Below are positions 1 to 12,774 of a DNA stretch of 64,000 nucleotides, one piece after another. Positions within the stretch are counted from its first letter, which is position 1. The number at the start of each line of letters is the position of its first letter. Under the pieces are notes generated by a model. That model made no database searches. It saw nothing but the letters and a program-made list of their open reading frames with translations, and was not told the origin of the DNA. The stretch is from Diphasiastrum complanatum (lineage: Eukaryota; Streptophyta; Lycopodiopsida; Lycopodiales; Lycopodiaceae): contig CM055099.1 in NCBI GenBank assembly GCA_029204225.1, forward strand, positions 62,195,890 through 62,259,889. Direction: 5' to 3'. The translations under genes were made by a program, and so were the position numbers.

Positions 1-393
1 GATTAGGAGCAGCCTGAAGTAAATTTATGGCAAAAAAAATTAGTTTGATATGCTACGAGGATGATATATTTTGGTGGATTATGAACTCATTTAGCCGCAC
101 CTACAGTTTTCTTTTCAGGATTATTACCAGCAATGCAATTTATTCAACGATAAATTCTATTTGAGTGAGAATTTGAATGATTTGAAGCTTTTATTTTATC
201 TTCTGAAATGCTGATATGCTACAGAGACCTAGGGTTGGTCTATGCTTGTCTTACTTTTGGATCTCAAGCTTGAGAACTAGGACTGAATTAAGCAAACTTC
301 TCGTACTTTGGATTTCACGCTTGAGAATTGGGACTGAATTAGGCAAAGCTTTTGATTCTTTTGATCTACAGCTTAAAAATAAAATAGAATTAT
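1..393. other. Region upstream of IBA57, no gene seen
   Basis: AT-rich sequence before the first in-frame ATG of the IBA57 gene. No coding similarity is recognised. It must hold the promoter and 5' UTR, but I see no convincing TATA box. The only clear structure is the 52-bp tandem repeat listed separately. Confidence 0.4.
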
Positions 394-405
394 ATGATTA
401 TGAGG
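254..405 (+). repeat. Three-unit tandem repeat, 52-bp period, upstream of IBA57
   Basis: Units begin at 254, 306 and 358, exactly 52 bp apart. Units 1 and 2 share the core CTTGAGAA-T/C-GGACTGAATTA with few changes; unit 3 is degraded but aligns without gaps. The repeat runs into the first codons of the longest IBA57 reading frame (ATG at 394), which favours the next in-frame ATG at 523 as the real start. Confidence 0.75.
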
Positions 406-3400
406 CATTCCAGGCCCATCTGGGCCTCAAGGCTGCCTTCTGTCACGAAGGATGCAAACCCTAGACTAGAGCAAACCAGCCATTGGCTTCTGTGTTCATT
501 GAGATCGATTGGCTTCTGGGATATGGCGCATATCCACTCAAGATCTGGAAATTATTCTAGCCATGAAGAGACTTCTTCTTCTGGTTTAACAGCTAGACTG
601 GAAAACCAGGGCCCTTATGCTACCCACCTCAAGAGCAGGGCCATTATTAGGTTTGATGGGCAGGACGTGATCAAGTTTCTACAAGGATTGACCACCAATG
701 ATGTAAGTAATTTTGATAAAGAAAAGCAAGTCAGGCTCCCTCTGCCTACTCCCAACCAGCCAGCTCAGGTCCACCCTCCCATCTACACTGCACTGCTGAG
801 TCCTCAGGGCAGGTTTCTGTTTGACATGTTCCTGTACAAGCCTGTATATCCAGTGGACAAACAGGATGGCAGGGGGTCAATTCCTGGCTCAGATGGTAAA
901 GGATTGCCTGTACTTTGGGCTGATGTTGATGCTGCATCTGCCGACGACCTCGTCCATCACCTGAAAAGGTACGAAAGATGCCATAGTTGAAGTCCATTTT
1001 TAAATCTATAGGTGACGAAAGTGTTACATGAATTTCAAAATTGCTTGTGTTCTGTCTTTAATCTTCTAGAAGAGTTATATAGTGAGGATCTTGGAAACTA
1101 GCTTGATGATCTATATTTAGAGTTGCTTAGGAATTTGAACAATGTGGCAAACTATGTCAATCTTTGATAAAGGCTATTGGAATGCTCCTTTCTACAAGGA
1201 TCCGTACAGAGTGAGGTACATTGGAGCTAATTTTGACAGACTAGTCAGATTCATAAGTTAAGAATCTTGCTTCATGATATCAATTTTGATTTGAAGTCTT
1301 CGTCTCTTTTGGGGAGAGGGGGGCGGGGGGGAGTGGTGTGCTGGCGTGTCCCTGCACTTCATCAAGGGACGGGGCCACGGTTGAGAAATTTAGATTAGAT
1401 AGGTCAGTTCTCCTTCAGATCAGGGATTAATTTATGGGCATGCAAGTTGGACATAGGACTATTTTCTGACGAATCGTCTTCAAGCTATGATTTTGTTTCT
1501 GATATTTGTGCACTGTAGGGATTTCTTTGGACATGGTCTTGTGGTGCCTGTTGCGTTTCAAAGGTATATTATAAATGGGCTGGCTTTAACAGGTATCGTT
1601 TGCGCTCTAAGGTGGATATTGGAAATGTTTCAAACGATATTTCAGTGTGGCAGCGCTTTGGAGGCAAAGAGTCAGCGACTTCCGAAGTGAGAGAGGGGAC
1701 TGGTGGCATTGGGTGGGGTGGTAGCAGAGATCTTGCAGGTTGCACTGCTGCAGAGGGGGAAGCCGATGGGTGGAGATGGTACACAGATCCTCGACTACAA
1801 GATCTTGGTTCAAGAGGAGTGTTTCCTGCCAATGTCAACCGTAGGCACCTGACTTTTGGCCAATGATTTCCCTGTGATGTGGCTTTTCACACATGTTGAC
1901 ATTTATATGCTTGATGGATGGCGGATAATCCCAATCACCATGCATTTGTTGCTCATAAGACTATATATTTAGATTTTCAATCACTGCCATTGTTTACTTT
2001 TGTTACGGCCAAATTGGCTTTTCAATTCCATCCATGAGGAATTGGCTGTTCAGTAACTGTACAACTCAGTGACTGCTGGTTCAGACAAGTCTCTTGCATG
2101 CATTGCCTATAGTTATGGAGGCTAAGTTACATCAAGTGGTTGTTCTTTGGGCTAAGTCAATATTTTGATGATTTTATATTAGCAGTGGGTTTCAAAGAAT
2201 CGAGATTGTACACAGCTCTTTCAAGTTTAGCTAGTTCTTAGACATGTTGCTAGTTTTTTGGTTGACATTTTCTCTGTTATTCTGCTTAATCTGTTCAGCA
2301 CCACTAGTGGAAGCAAATGAAGATCTCAATGAGGAATTCTACTTGCTGTGGAGACTAGAGCAAGGTGTTCCTGAAGGCCCCACAGAGATTCGAAGCGGTA
2401 AAACTTTTAAAAGATTGTACCTTTTCAATGGCTTCTTCGTTTTGCCAGATAGATATAGCACACTTGTCAAACATGTGTTATTTCTCAGATCATTCATTCC
2501 TGTAAAATGCTTTTTGGGATGATTTTTGTATTGATCAAGTGGGAAAGTATTTCGGCATACAGGAGAAGCAATCCCTTTGGAGTACAATCTAGCTGGGCTA
2601 AATGCTATCAGTTTTGACAAAGGCTGCTACATGGGTCAAGAACTAGTGGCTCGTACACATCATCGTGGTGTTATTCGTAAGCGTATAATGCCAGTAAATT
2701 TTGTCAAAGATGATGGTGAAGGTAAGTTGATTCGTTTGAAGCAATTTCTTTTGCATCATATGAGATGGCATTGAAATCACAGCTGTGAAGGACTTACAAG
2801 TTCTCATCCGTTTTTCATCCATTCAAAGAACTAGTCCTGTACTTCCCTTACTGGGAAAAAGTCTGTTAGTCTTTTGCAAAACTGCAAGATCTGTGATGCC
2901 TTTTATCAGTCAGGTAACATCTATTACTAGAAATATGACTATTAGAAACCTGCTTGGAGTTGCTTGATACTATATTGTGATTTAAAGACATGATATCACC
3001 GGGCTTACAACATTAACATTCTGAAAAGTTTATCGACTTTTTTGACTAAATAATGGTGTTAATATATTGTAACCTCGCATATGGTCTACTATCGTGTCAT
3101 GATGTTTCAATGCCATTAAAATTGAGACCTGCAGCAGAAGAAACACTGTGTTATGAAAAAAGAAAATTTAAAGAGATGCTAGCTTTTGGGTTGAGTAGTT
3201 AAGGCCCAATACTGCTGCTCACAATTTTCCACATTGCAGAAGTTCAACAAGCAGTTGCTCCTGGAGCTGAAATCCATGACAAGACATCTGGGAAGAAGGT
3301 TGGCATTGTCACAACCGTCATAGGATGTCGAGGCCTTGCCCTTTTGAGGCTTGAAGCATCTCAAAGAGAGGCACATGATTTGACTGTGGATGCATCAGAA

Positions 3401-3487
3401 ATTGTACATGTGAAAGTTGTAAGGCCAAAGTGGTGGCCCAGTGAATGGGGCCACAAAGATGAGCAAAGGGCTATATCAAGTGCTTAA
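394..3487 (+). CDS. IBA57: IBA57-like mitochondrial Fe-S cluster assembly factor (five exons)
   Basis: Folate-binding, GcvT-related protein of the IBA57/YgfZ family, which works with ISCA proteins in maturing mitochondrial [4Fe-4S] proteins (family knowledge). I place the exons at 394-968, 1593-1840, 2299-2397, 2563-2721 and 3240-3487. All introns are GT..AG, phases match, and the total of 1329 nt gives 442 residues plus TAA. The family signature KGCYMGQE falls at about residues 327-334, followed by [14 protein letters not shown]. The C-terminal part reads [10 protein letters not shown], as in plant homologues. The first ~45 residues are basic and poorly conserved, fitting a mitochondrial presequence. 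The ATG at 523 is in frame and is the more conservative start, giving 399 residues. No frameshift or stop is seen. The similarity to Arabidopsis At4g12130 is from memory and not computed. Confidence 0.93.
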
Positions 3488-5229
3488 GCACACCTCCAAT
3501 ATATGTGATCTTGCTCTAGAAAAACTTCAAATTAGATGATGGAATTCATGATGCCACCTTGTAACTACAACAAGAGCACCTGAATAGCAAAGCAATCATT
3601 TAAAAGTGATGTGTCGGAAAAAAAAGATTGTTTCTCTTATCAAATTGGTTGCATAGGATCTGCATTTGCATATTGACTACTTGATTTGCTGCTTCTGTAG
3701 CTTCCAAGAGTTGTCCGGAATCCGGATACAAATCGCTCATCTACTAGAGAGCTTTATAACTTCTTGTTCAATCTTATGTAAGTAATTAGCTCCAAAGATA
3801 GTATACTATGCATGTAAATTAGATGATATTTCTGAAATGATGGCATCTGTAATTCCTCAGCTTCCTCATTAAAGTTAGGAATATATGAGTAGGAATAGGT
3901 GAATATTCGTATTGATATGCAAGCATTTGAAATGCACAAAAGTCCCACCACAACATGTTGAGCTCAGATAATAGTATAAGACTCAACACTTAGCCCAAAA
4001 TTTGTTGTTCTTCTACAATTCATGATGGCTTATGATGCTTTCAATTAATTGGTGTCAACTCAAAAAATTTGATGCACTTGATCATCCGAATAGTTCAATA
4101 CATTTGACGATTACCCCTTGGAAAACCTTAAATCTGTGACACAAGTTGTTCAAAAGGCCCATAGGCATTTCTATACGTTAATGCTTGAAATTGGTAACTT
4201 TCTTGCATGAAAAATAGCAATTACAATGATTATTTTTGGGTCATGTTTGCAAATCTCTTTTGTTAGAGTGGTTCATTCACATTATCCTCAATTTGTATAC
4301 TGGTAGAGTTTTAAGGCATTTCCTTTTCAATGAATGAAGAAGAATCACATCATCTTTGAGATTTAACTCCTGCCATGTTAAATATTTACACTATTGAATC
4401 AGTTTTAACATTTTTGTGTGGGTTTGAAATAGTAAAAGTGAGCATAATATAATTCAGGTTATCAACAAGTCATTTGGATCAATTGCCATCCTTATATTCA
4501 ACATAGTTGAGTTAAATGTCAGCTCTTTATATCTAATATAGACAATGCTCAATAATTGAATACTTGTAGGAGTTTGAATGTGATTCTAATCAGCCATGCT
4601 AAAAGTTAGGGAAAACCTAATGTTTAGTGACTTAAAAAGCCTATAGATGCCTTTGCAAATAAAGGCTGAAATAAGAACTCAACGGCAATAATAAACAATA
4701 AGTTGCACCATGAAGTTTGAGGAAATATGGATTCTTTCCAATCAAGCGATAACGTCAATGAGCATTTTCTTATCAGTGATTCCATTAAAGAGCTTTCTGA
4801 TAGTTATATTTATGAGTTGTTAAAAAGTGATTTTTCACGCATTCGACTTGGCACTTTGGATTGGAATTTGAAGAGCAAGCTAATGTAGCCCAACACTATC
4901 TGAGATGTGTAGAAGCAATCCACCAACGAGTTTTGCAACTCAAAGCCTCAAGTCACACTTCACAACATTACCAAAACTAATGCTACATCACACACATAGA
5001 GAAAGAGAAATGTGTTACTGCATAGTAGAGAGACATCATTACTTCATGAAGAACGTCTACAACGGGCTTCCGGCTGATCTCTAGCAAAGGGTAACCAATC
5101 CTATCATAATTCCAAGTTCAGATGTTAAGTTCAATAATTTGAAGTCAATGAAGAGTTGGCCATCTTTAAGGATTTCCACGAAATTAGCATTCAAAATAAG
5201 TCTGCAAAAATACATTACTTTCGCTATAG
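3488..5229. other. Intergenic region downstream of IBA57
   Basis: AT-rich, no coding similarity in any frame that I recognise. Open frames are all below about 70 codons and look random. The first few hundred bases should contain the IBA57 3' UTR and polyadenylation site. Confidence 0.5.
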
Positions 5230-5239
5230 TCTACAAAAA

Positions 5240-5560
5240 TACTCGAGGTCTATGTTTTCAACAGCTTCGGCTTTTTCGCATTTTTCTGAAATGCGGCACT
5301 TGCATAGTTCAAAAGTTTAACTTTTATAGTTCAAAAGTTTAACTGTTTTTAACACCTTCAGCTTTTTCGCATTCTTTTTGAGGGCACCTTCGCCTTTTTA
5401 AGGGCACCTTCGGCTTTTTTGCAAAATCCCAAAGAGAGAGAAAACGCCGAAGGTCATCTATCTTGAACGAGGAACGTTCCCAACCACTTCCCAAAATTTG
5501 CGAAGTGAGAGAAAACCACTTCACGTAAAATGCGAAGTGAGAATTTGTGACGTCCTTGTC
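5240..5560 (+). repeat. Cluster of short CTTCGGC-T(n) and GCGAAGTGAG repeats with hairpin potential
   Basis: The motif CTTCRGCTTTTTCGCAT or a close variant appears four times (about 5260, 5360, 5387 and 5408). GAAAACGCCGAAGG at 5440 is the inverse of the CCTTCGGCTTTTTT copy. GCGAAGTGAGA occurs twice (5500, 5540) with CCACTTCAC between, and AGTTCAAAAGTTTAAC is repeated at 5308 and 5328. No protein is recognised here. Confidence 0.6.
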
Positions 5561-5639
5561 CACGTCAACATTCCCTATGGGTTGACAATATACACTATGT
5601 ATAGTTGTCACAAACGCCATATACTTCCAAGTACAACGA

Positions 5640-5830
5640 CTTACCTAATTAGGTGACAAACATTTAATGTAGTTAATACATGGATGCAATCTATAAATAG
5701 ATCATGCTAGCACAAATTACTTGAGACGCTCCGTCCATGAGATGTATTATTTGAGCCTCCCAGTTACACCATCATTTTGGTTGGAACTGCTATCTTATTG
5801 TGCTTCAGTGTAATATAGTAGCAACATGCT
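5640..5830 (+). promoter_or_regulatory. Possible promoter with TATA box (LTR-like)
   Basis: CTATAAATAG at about 5690 is a good TATA box, with TGACGT/ACGTCA-type motifs about 130 bp upstream (near 5548 and 5563). The layout resembles a retrotransposon U3 promoter, and a copia integrase remnant follows at 6255, but no LTR ends could be identified. It could also be chance. Confidence 0.3.
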
Positions 5831-6254
5831 TTTCTATCAGTGTATAACGTAGATGAATGCTTTTTGTGATTGAATGCACTTTATCGTTGTTTGATTGCAC
5901 TTGTTTACTCACTCTGATCAGAGCACGGACGCTTACGACTCCTTCACTTCTGATCAGACGATGGCCGTCTTTGACGCACGAGGAACTTGCGCTATCACAC
6001 CGCTATTTCAGAACTAAACTTCATGTTGAATATGATTTCAAGTAATACCACACACACAAACCATTTCTAATCTCTTTGGTGGACTGCACTTTCGTTTTTG
6101 TGAGTATGAGCTAATTTTTAAGATCCTGTTGGGCAATTAGGACACTTAAAGCTGTGATTACATTTAGCATAAGCTTTCTATTAGACTATTTTTGCATCTA
6201 GTACCTGATTGTAACGGGAGAGCTGTTCCGCAATTTTCCTGCTCTCTTCTCCGC
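5831..6254. other. Spacer before copia integrase remnant
   Basis: No coding similarity. It may be leader sequence of a decayed element that begins near the TATA box at 5690. Confidence 0.3.
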
Positions 6255-6365
6255 TCGCGTTCTTCTATCTCCATGGCCCCATCAAGAGATTGGCAAGACA
6301 ATCAAATCCATGAGGTCCAACAATGGGGAGAGTACATTGCTACCGAATTCAAGGAGTACTAGGGC
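6255..6365 (+). pseudogene. copia integrase fragment (frameshifted)
   Basis: The translation gives the copia integrase motif MRSNNG(G)EYIATEFKEY, equivalent to the second catalytic region (DNGGEY) of other elements in this window. One G is missing in the GGGGGA stretch, so the frame breaks inside the motif, and the catalytic D is N. It is an isolated remnant with no neighbouring domain. Confidence 0.6.
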
Positions 6366-6613
6366 CCTTGAAGAAAGGAGATCCACGATTTTAAATTGGT
6401 AATGTGCAGGAAGAACTGAGACCATCGTAGTAAGATATGCATTCCCATTGTGCTTATGCTGATTATACAAATTTTGAACTCTGTTCCTCCTTTATGAATT
6501 GTCTGAAAACTTACAAGAATTCTTTGGCTCTACTGTTTTTTAGCTCAATTATATCAAACTTACAACAATTTTTTTGGAGGTAAACTATGTGAGTACGTTA
6601 TCAAATTTTGATG

Positions 6614-8230
6614 CTAACCCAATGTAAATTCTATAGTTTCGTCATCTAATCTTCTGCAAATTGTTTCAATGCATAATAGATTGAATAAAATCTTACTTCC
6701 TCAGTGTTAGTTGTCCTAGTAGATTAATTGGAATTATAAGCATAGTGCTTTCGTTGCACCATTTTATTTTTCTAACAATAAAATTCTAACTATCTATACC
6801 CCGGTTTATGACCGGGTGGTATTATCTTTGGGATACCAGTTCAATCCATACCAGTTTGAAGTTTGCAAATTATGTCTATGTCCATACCCGACTGGTAATA
6901 GAAAACTTATTTTCTTTAATACCATAGATCCACCTGGTATTAAAAAATGCGGAGTACTCCAATACCATGACCGGGCTGGTATTTAAAATAGTGACACCCG
7001 CCCAACACTGGTTACAACCCCAAATTGGAGCTGATGTGGAAGCAGCTAGATGTACAACTTTGGATTCAACAATGCAATTAGCTTTGATCCATGAGCAAAA
7101 ATACCCTTCGACGACTAAAATATATCAAAAACAAGGGATGACTGCAATCAACACATCTTATAATATGTTTGGGACTCCAAAGTCTCAATCTGGTACCAGT
7201 CAGTTTTATAAGTCAAACATCTCGAATGGAGTCTTCAAGGATAACAAAAGTAACGACAATATCAACAAGGGTACTATTGTGCATTATCCAACGGTCAAAG
7301 TTGGCGATAAACCGGGAACTAAAGTTGTTGGGAAGGGAGTGGTATATACAATGATAATGCCTTTGATGACATATCGATTTATAGCCGGAACTTAAAAGAA
7401 CATGCTTAGCACTTGGAAGTGGTTTTGGAATTGTTGCGGAAATATAAGTTGTTCGCCAAGATGTCAAAATGTGAGTTCGCCCGACAAGAGTATTTGGGAC
7501 ATATGGTGACTAAAGATGGCATCAAGGTGGATCAACGTAAGGTCGAGGTGGTTAAAAAATGAAAGAGCCCAAAAACTTTGTGACATTTAAGAGGATTTAT
7601 GGGATTTGCATCTTATCATCAACGATTCATATTCAATTTTTTAAGGATAGCAACAGCACTCACACCTTGTTGAGGAAAGGAAAATTCGAATGGAGTGAAG
7701 ATGCTCAGAGGAGCGTCAATCAATTAAAGTAGGCCTTGGTGAATGCTCTAGTTTTGGTACAACCAGACTTCACTTTACCTTTCAAGGTGACTGTTGATGC
7801 AAGTGGAAGTGGATTAGGAGCCATACTAAGTCAGAAGGATGGTGTGATTGCCTATGAGAGCCGTAAAGTTGGTCTTATCGCAAACAAGTTGAATGGATCC
7901 AATTATCATTTGTGGAAATTTAAGATGAAGACCTTGCTAATCGCAGCGACTTATGGGATGTTGTTATAGGTAAAGAAGTAAATCCTGAACACAACGACTC
8001 AAAGTGAAAATCAAAGGACGGTAAAGCTTTTGTGCTTATTATCCTCAATATATCAGATACACATATTGGAGACATAGTTGAAGCTAAAACGTCAAAGACG
8101 TTTGGGACATCTTGAACTCACCATATGACGTGAGTCACGTAACTACTAAGTTACATCTACGAAGGAAATTCTTCACATTCAAAATGTATGTTGGTGATTC
8201 ACTTCAGAGTCACATTACTCAGTTTAAGAA
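6614..8230 (+). mobile_element. Ty3-copia chimera, copy 1
   Basis: This segment is nearly identical to 26411-27955. Order: a short palindrome-rich part (6790-6985); a Ty3 gag-like piece with ALIHEQKYPSTTKIY (about 6985-7215); a Ty3 reverse transcriptase/RNase H region including [20 protein letters not shown] and IAYESRK (about 7395-7870); then, in one continuous frame, the N-terminus of a copia gag ([17 protein letters not shown], from about 7875). TGA codons stand where tryptophan is expected (about 7558 and 8006). Copy 1 carries about 79 bp (near 7223-7300) that copy 2 lacks. It lacks terminal repeats, so I treat it as a defective chimeric fragment. Confidence 0.8.
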
Positions 8231-8761
8231 ATAAATTGGTTGTCTAAGTTTGTGATTCCTGCAGGTATCAGATGAGCAGATTTACAACCAAAGTTGGTTT
8301 CACCTGACCCTAGATCAATGACCAATAGATGTGCAGGAAGAATCATGAAATAGAAATTAGTCATTCACCAAGGAGACAACTGTGGGCTTAATTTCCAACA
8401 GTCCCCCTCAAGGTCACGGTTGGTGCCTTAGTATTTGTTGGAAAAGAGGATAACCAGAAACGAAACAAACACAAAAAGAAGCGAACTCAAAACTCACAAG
8501 AGAAACGAACTCGAAACTCGAAAGATAAATGAACTCGAATGAAAAGTGTTCATGCACAATGGAATAAGTTATCACACTCTTTCCTCAAGCATGACTACAC
8601 CTATCAGACACTAACATAACGTTAGTGATAGAAATCACATTTGATCTGATTACGTAGCCAAACATCAAAAGATCAGAAAGATAATTTGTCGTGAATTATT
8701 CGCGAAGAGCTAGACTGAGCTCGATTGATAATCAATCGCGAAAGACAAGACTGATAAAACA
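8231..8761. other. Unassigned region between TE fragments
   Basis: No coding similarity. There is a run of related CGAACTC motifs near 8480-8540. It is probably retrotransposon non-coding sequence, but no LTR or primer site is clear. Confidence 0.3.
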
Positions 8762-11300
8762 ACTAATGGATTGTGGATTAGATGTCTAGTTGAAGAATGG
8801 TGTTTGCTCAATATTGATGAATGTACTTGCAATGCAAAGGGATTCAAGCAAGGGAGGTTGTTCAAGTTGGATGCTAATGCGTTTTTTGGAAGTGTGAACA
8901 TTGCTAAGGAGGAGCTTACACAAGTGGAGCTTTGGCGCAATAGGTTGGGGCATCCCAAATTCAAATCAATGGAAATCATATGCACAAAGGAGCTTGCACT
9001 CGGCTTTTCAAAGTCAGTGTCAAAGTGTGGAAAGTTTTGTGAGGCTTGTAGCCTCTCAAAGGCTCACAAGAAGCTACCTTTTTCTAACTCTTCTACTAGA
9101 GCTTCCAAGCCACTTGAACTTATTCATTCTGATGTGCACGCTTTTTCTCAAGCATCTAATGGAGGTGCAATGATGTATGTATCTTTTATAGATGACTACT
9201 CTATATATACTTGGATTTCTCTTGGTTTCCAGAAGTAAGGTGTTTGATTTCTTTGTAAAGTTCAAAATTCTTGATGAGGATCAACTTGATCCTAAGATTA
9301 AAGTATTGAGAAGTGATAATGGTGGAGAGTACATCTCCACTAGTATGACAGAGTTTTGTAAGTCCAATGGCATTAAAAGAGAGCTAGCATGTCCATATAC
9401 TCCTCAACAAAATGGCATAGCCGAGAGAAAGAATATATCTCTTTGTGAGTGTGCAAAATCCTTGAGACTAGATTCTTCTCTACATAAGTCATTTTGGGTT
9501 TTGTGCAAATTATTTGTGTAATAGATTGCCATGTAAGTCCATTGGAGGCATAACACCTTACGAGGATTTATTTGGTAAGAAGCCAAACTTAAAGGATCTT
9601 AAAATCTTTGGGTTTACTTGCTATGTATTTCAATCTTTAGATACAAGAAAGAAGGATAATCCTACATCCATCTTTGTTGGTTATGGAGAAAATAGCAAAG
9701 GATATAGAGTCTACAATCCTATCACCTAAAAGATTTTTAGTGAGTAGATCTAGAGGTTACTTTTAATGAAGGACATTTTCTCAAAGTGAATGAAATTGCC
9801 ACTAATCATTCTTGTGCCAAGGACCTTGCAAGATTTGAGGAGGAGCCATCATATGCTAAAGATCTTGAGGATCCATCGCAAGACCCGAGCGCTCCAAGAA
9901 GATCTTCAAGAAGGAGAAGTGAGCCATCAAGGCTCACGTATGTGGACAAGGGTGAGCAAAGGAAACCACTCATTCTCTTACCTCTTATACTTTTCTCACC
10001 TCAATGCTTGATGAACCAAGTTGCTTTGAAGATGTTATAAAGTCACTTGAATGGAAGGATGCCATGCAAAGGGAGTATGATGCTCTTCTGGAGAATCATA
10101 CATGAAAGCTTGTAGATCTTCCTTATGGAAGGAAGCCACTTGAATACAAATGGATCTTTGGATTGAAGTACAACCAAGATGGAACAATGCATGCAAATGT
10201 TGCTAAACTAGTTACTATAAGATTGATTATATCTCTTGCAACTTGTTGGTAGATTCTCTACTGAGACACAATCAGCCGAAGGTATATTTTTTTGGTGTCG
10301 GTTAATCCAAGAATTAGAATAACTAGACTTGCGATTATGAACCCAACCATGGCATCTTGTTGTGTAAGACCATGAGTTGAGGAAAGACTAGTTAGTTACA
10401 TAAAAGTTAGTTGGATGTGACCCGGTAATGGAGAGTTCAACAATATTCAGTTGTAGAAAGTGGCAACCAAGAAGCTCAAGGGTGGGTAAGAGGAGAAGAG
10501 ATAGAAAAGAAGAGGATTCGATGGTGTAAAGATCAGTGTGTCGATCATGATTAGGCAATCTAGAAAAGGCTAGTCGATTTGATGTGATGGTGATCAGTGT
10601 AGTGAATAGCAGAAATTAACGAGTGAGCATGCATCTTGTGCATGGAGTTTTGTAAGAAGCTATTGTCATTGGAATGCAAATCCTTGGAGTTCTTCTTATC
10701 ATTTCTATGTATAGTTTTGTTGCTCAAGCCGTGTGTTGAGTTCTTGAAGTGTTATGATGTTGAATGATGTGAATTGTAAATGTGAGCAAGAGATTTATAT
10801 CCAGTAAGTAAGAGATTCTAGATCAGCAGTTTGAAAGTAGTAATCTTGTAAGAAGCACAATAATTGAGTAGATCTTATCTGTAGTTAACCAAAGTGACAT
10901 GCCTGAGTGATGATCTTGACATGCCTGAGTGATGATGTTGAATGCTTTAGAATTAGATTGTTAATTACTGTTTGTTTTAGAAATGTTGATGGAAAGAGAT
11001 CTGTTGTGAGCGGTAAGTATTGTATGTTGATTTGAATAAAAGTGGTAGGATGTTTAATTGGCAAGATCTAGTCTAAGCAAGTCTTATTGTGAGGAATTTG
11101 TATTAGTAGTACATTATGAAATGAAGTTTGAAACAAACAAGATGTATATAAATTGCAAATACAACTACTTTCAATTGGACTCTTTTTTTAGTTTGATGTA
11201 ACTAATGCCTTCATAAATGGCTATTTGGAAGAGGAAATCTACACGAGGCAACCCAAGGGCTTCATCAAGGAGGATCTTGAAGACTTGGCAAAATTTTAAG
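8762..11300 (+). pseudogene. copia pol remnant E1 (integrase and part of RT), interrupted
   Basis: Reads in order: pre-integrase zinc region (LWRNRLGHPKFKSM, CEACSLSKAH; 8800-9070), integrase core with HSDVH, SDNGGEY and NGIAERKN (9120-9440), integrase C-terminal and linker (9514-9990), and RT start (10020-10240, 11190-11300: EPKGF-type and NAFINGYLEEEIY motifs). There are frameshifts near 9230 and 9515, a stop near 9727 and a TGA in place of Trp near 10084. About 100 bp of RT is missing after 10190. A 918-bp insertion splits RT at 10243. It is inactive, and belongs to the same family as the - strand copy at 12.8-16.3 kb. Confidence 0.85.
10244..11161 (+). mobile_element. Solo-LTR-like insertion in copia RT
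   Basis: 918 bp starting TGTTGG and ending AATA, flanked by CAACT at 10239-10243 and 11162-11166. Removing it with one CAACT brings the two halves of the copia RT frame together (ISLAT then TFNW), which strongly supports insertion at this point. No coding frame or primer site is seen inside, so a solo LTR is the simplest reading. The terminal TA rather than CA is unusual. Confidence 0.65.
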
Positions 11301-11974
<674 letters not shown>

Positions 11975-11999
11975 GCTAGACGCCGAGACAAGATTATGG

Positions 12000-12020
12000 C
12001 GCTCCCCGACAATGGCGCCA
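12000..12020 (-). promoter_or_regulatory. Primer binding site of tRNA-Asp type (Ty3 element)
   Basis: On the - strand the sequence reads TGGCGCCATTGTCGGGGAGC, which matches the complement of the 3' end of plant tRNA-Asp (TGGCGCCGTTGCCGGGGATC from memory) except at three positions. It starts one base after the terminal CA of the LTR at 12022. This is the usual primer type of several plant Ty3 lineages. Confidence 0.8.
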
Positions 12021-12021
12021 C

Positions 12022-12774
<753 letters not shown>

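Noticed and set aside
1831-1840. Donor at 1834 for IBA57 exon 2
   Set aside because: It breaks the phase with exon 3; the donor GTAGGC at 1841 keeps the frame and gives the expected PPLVEA sequence.
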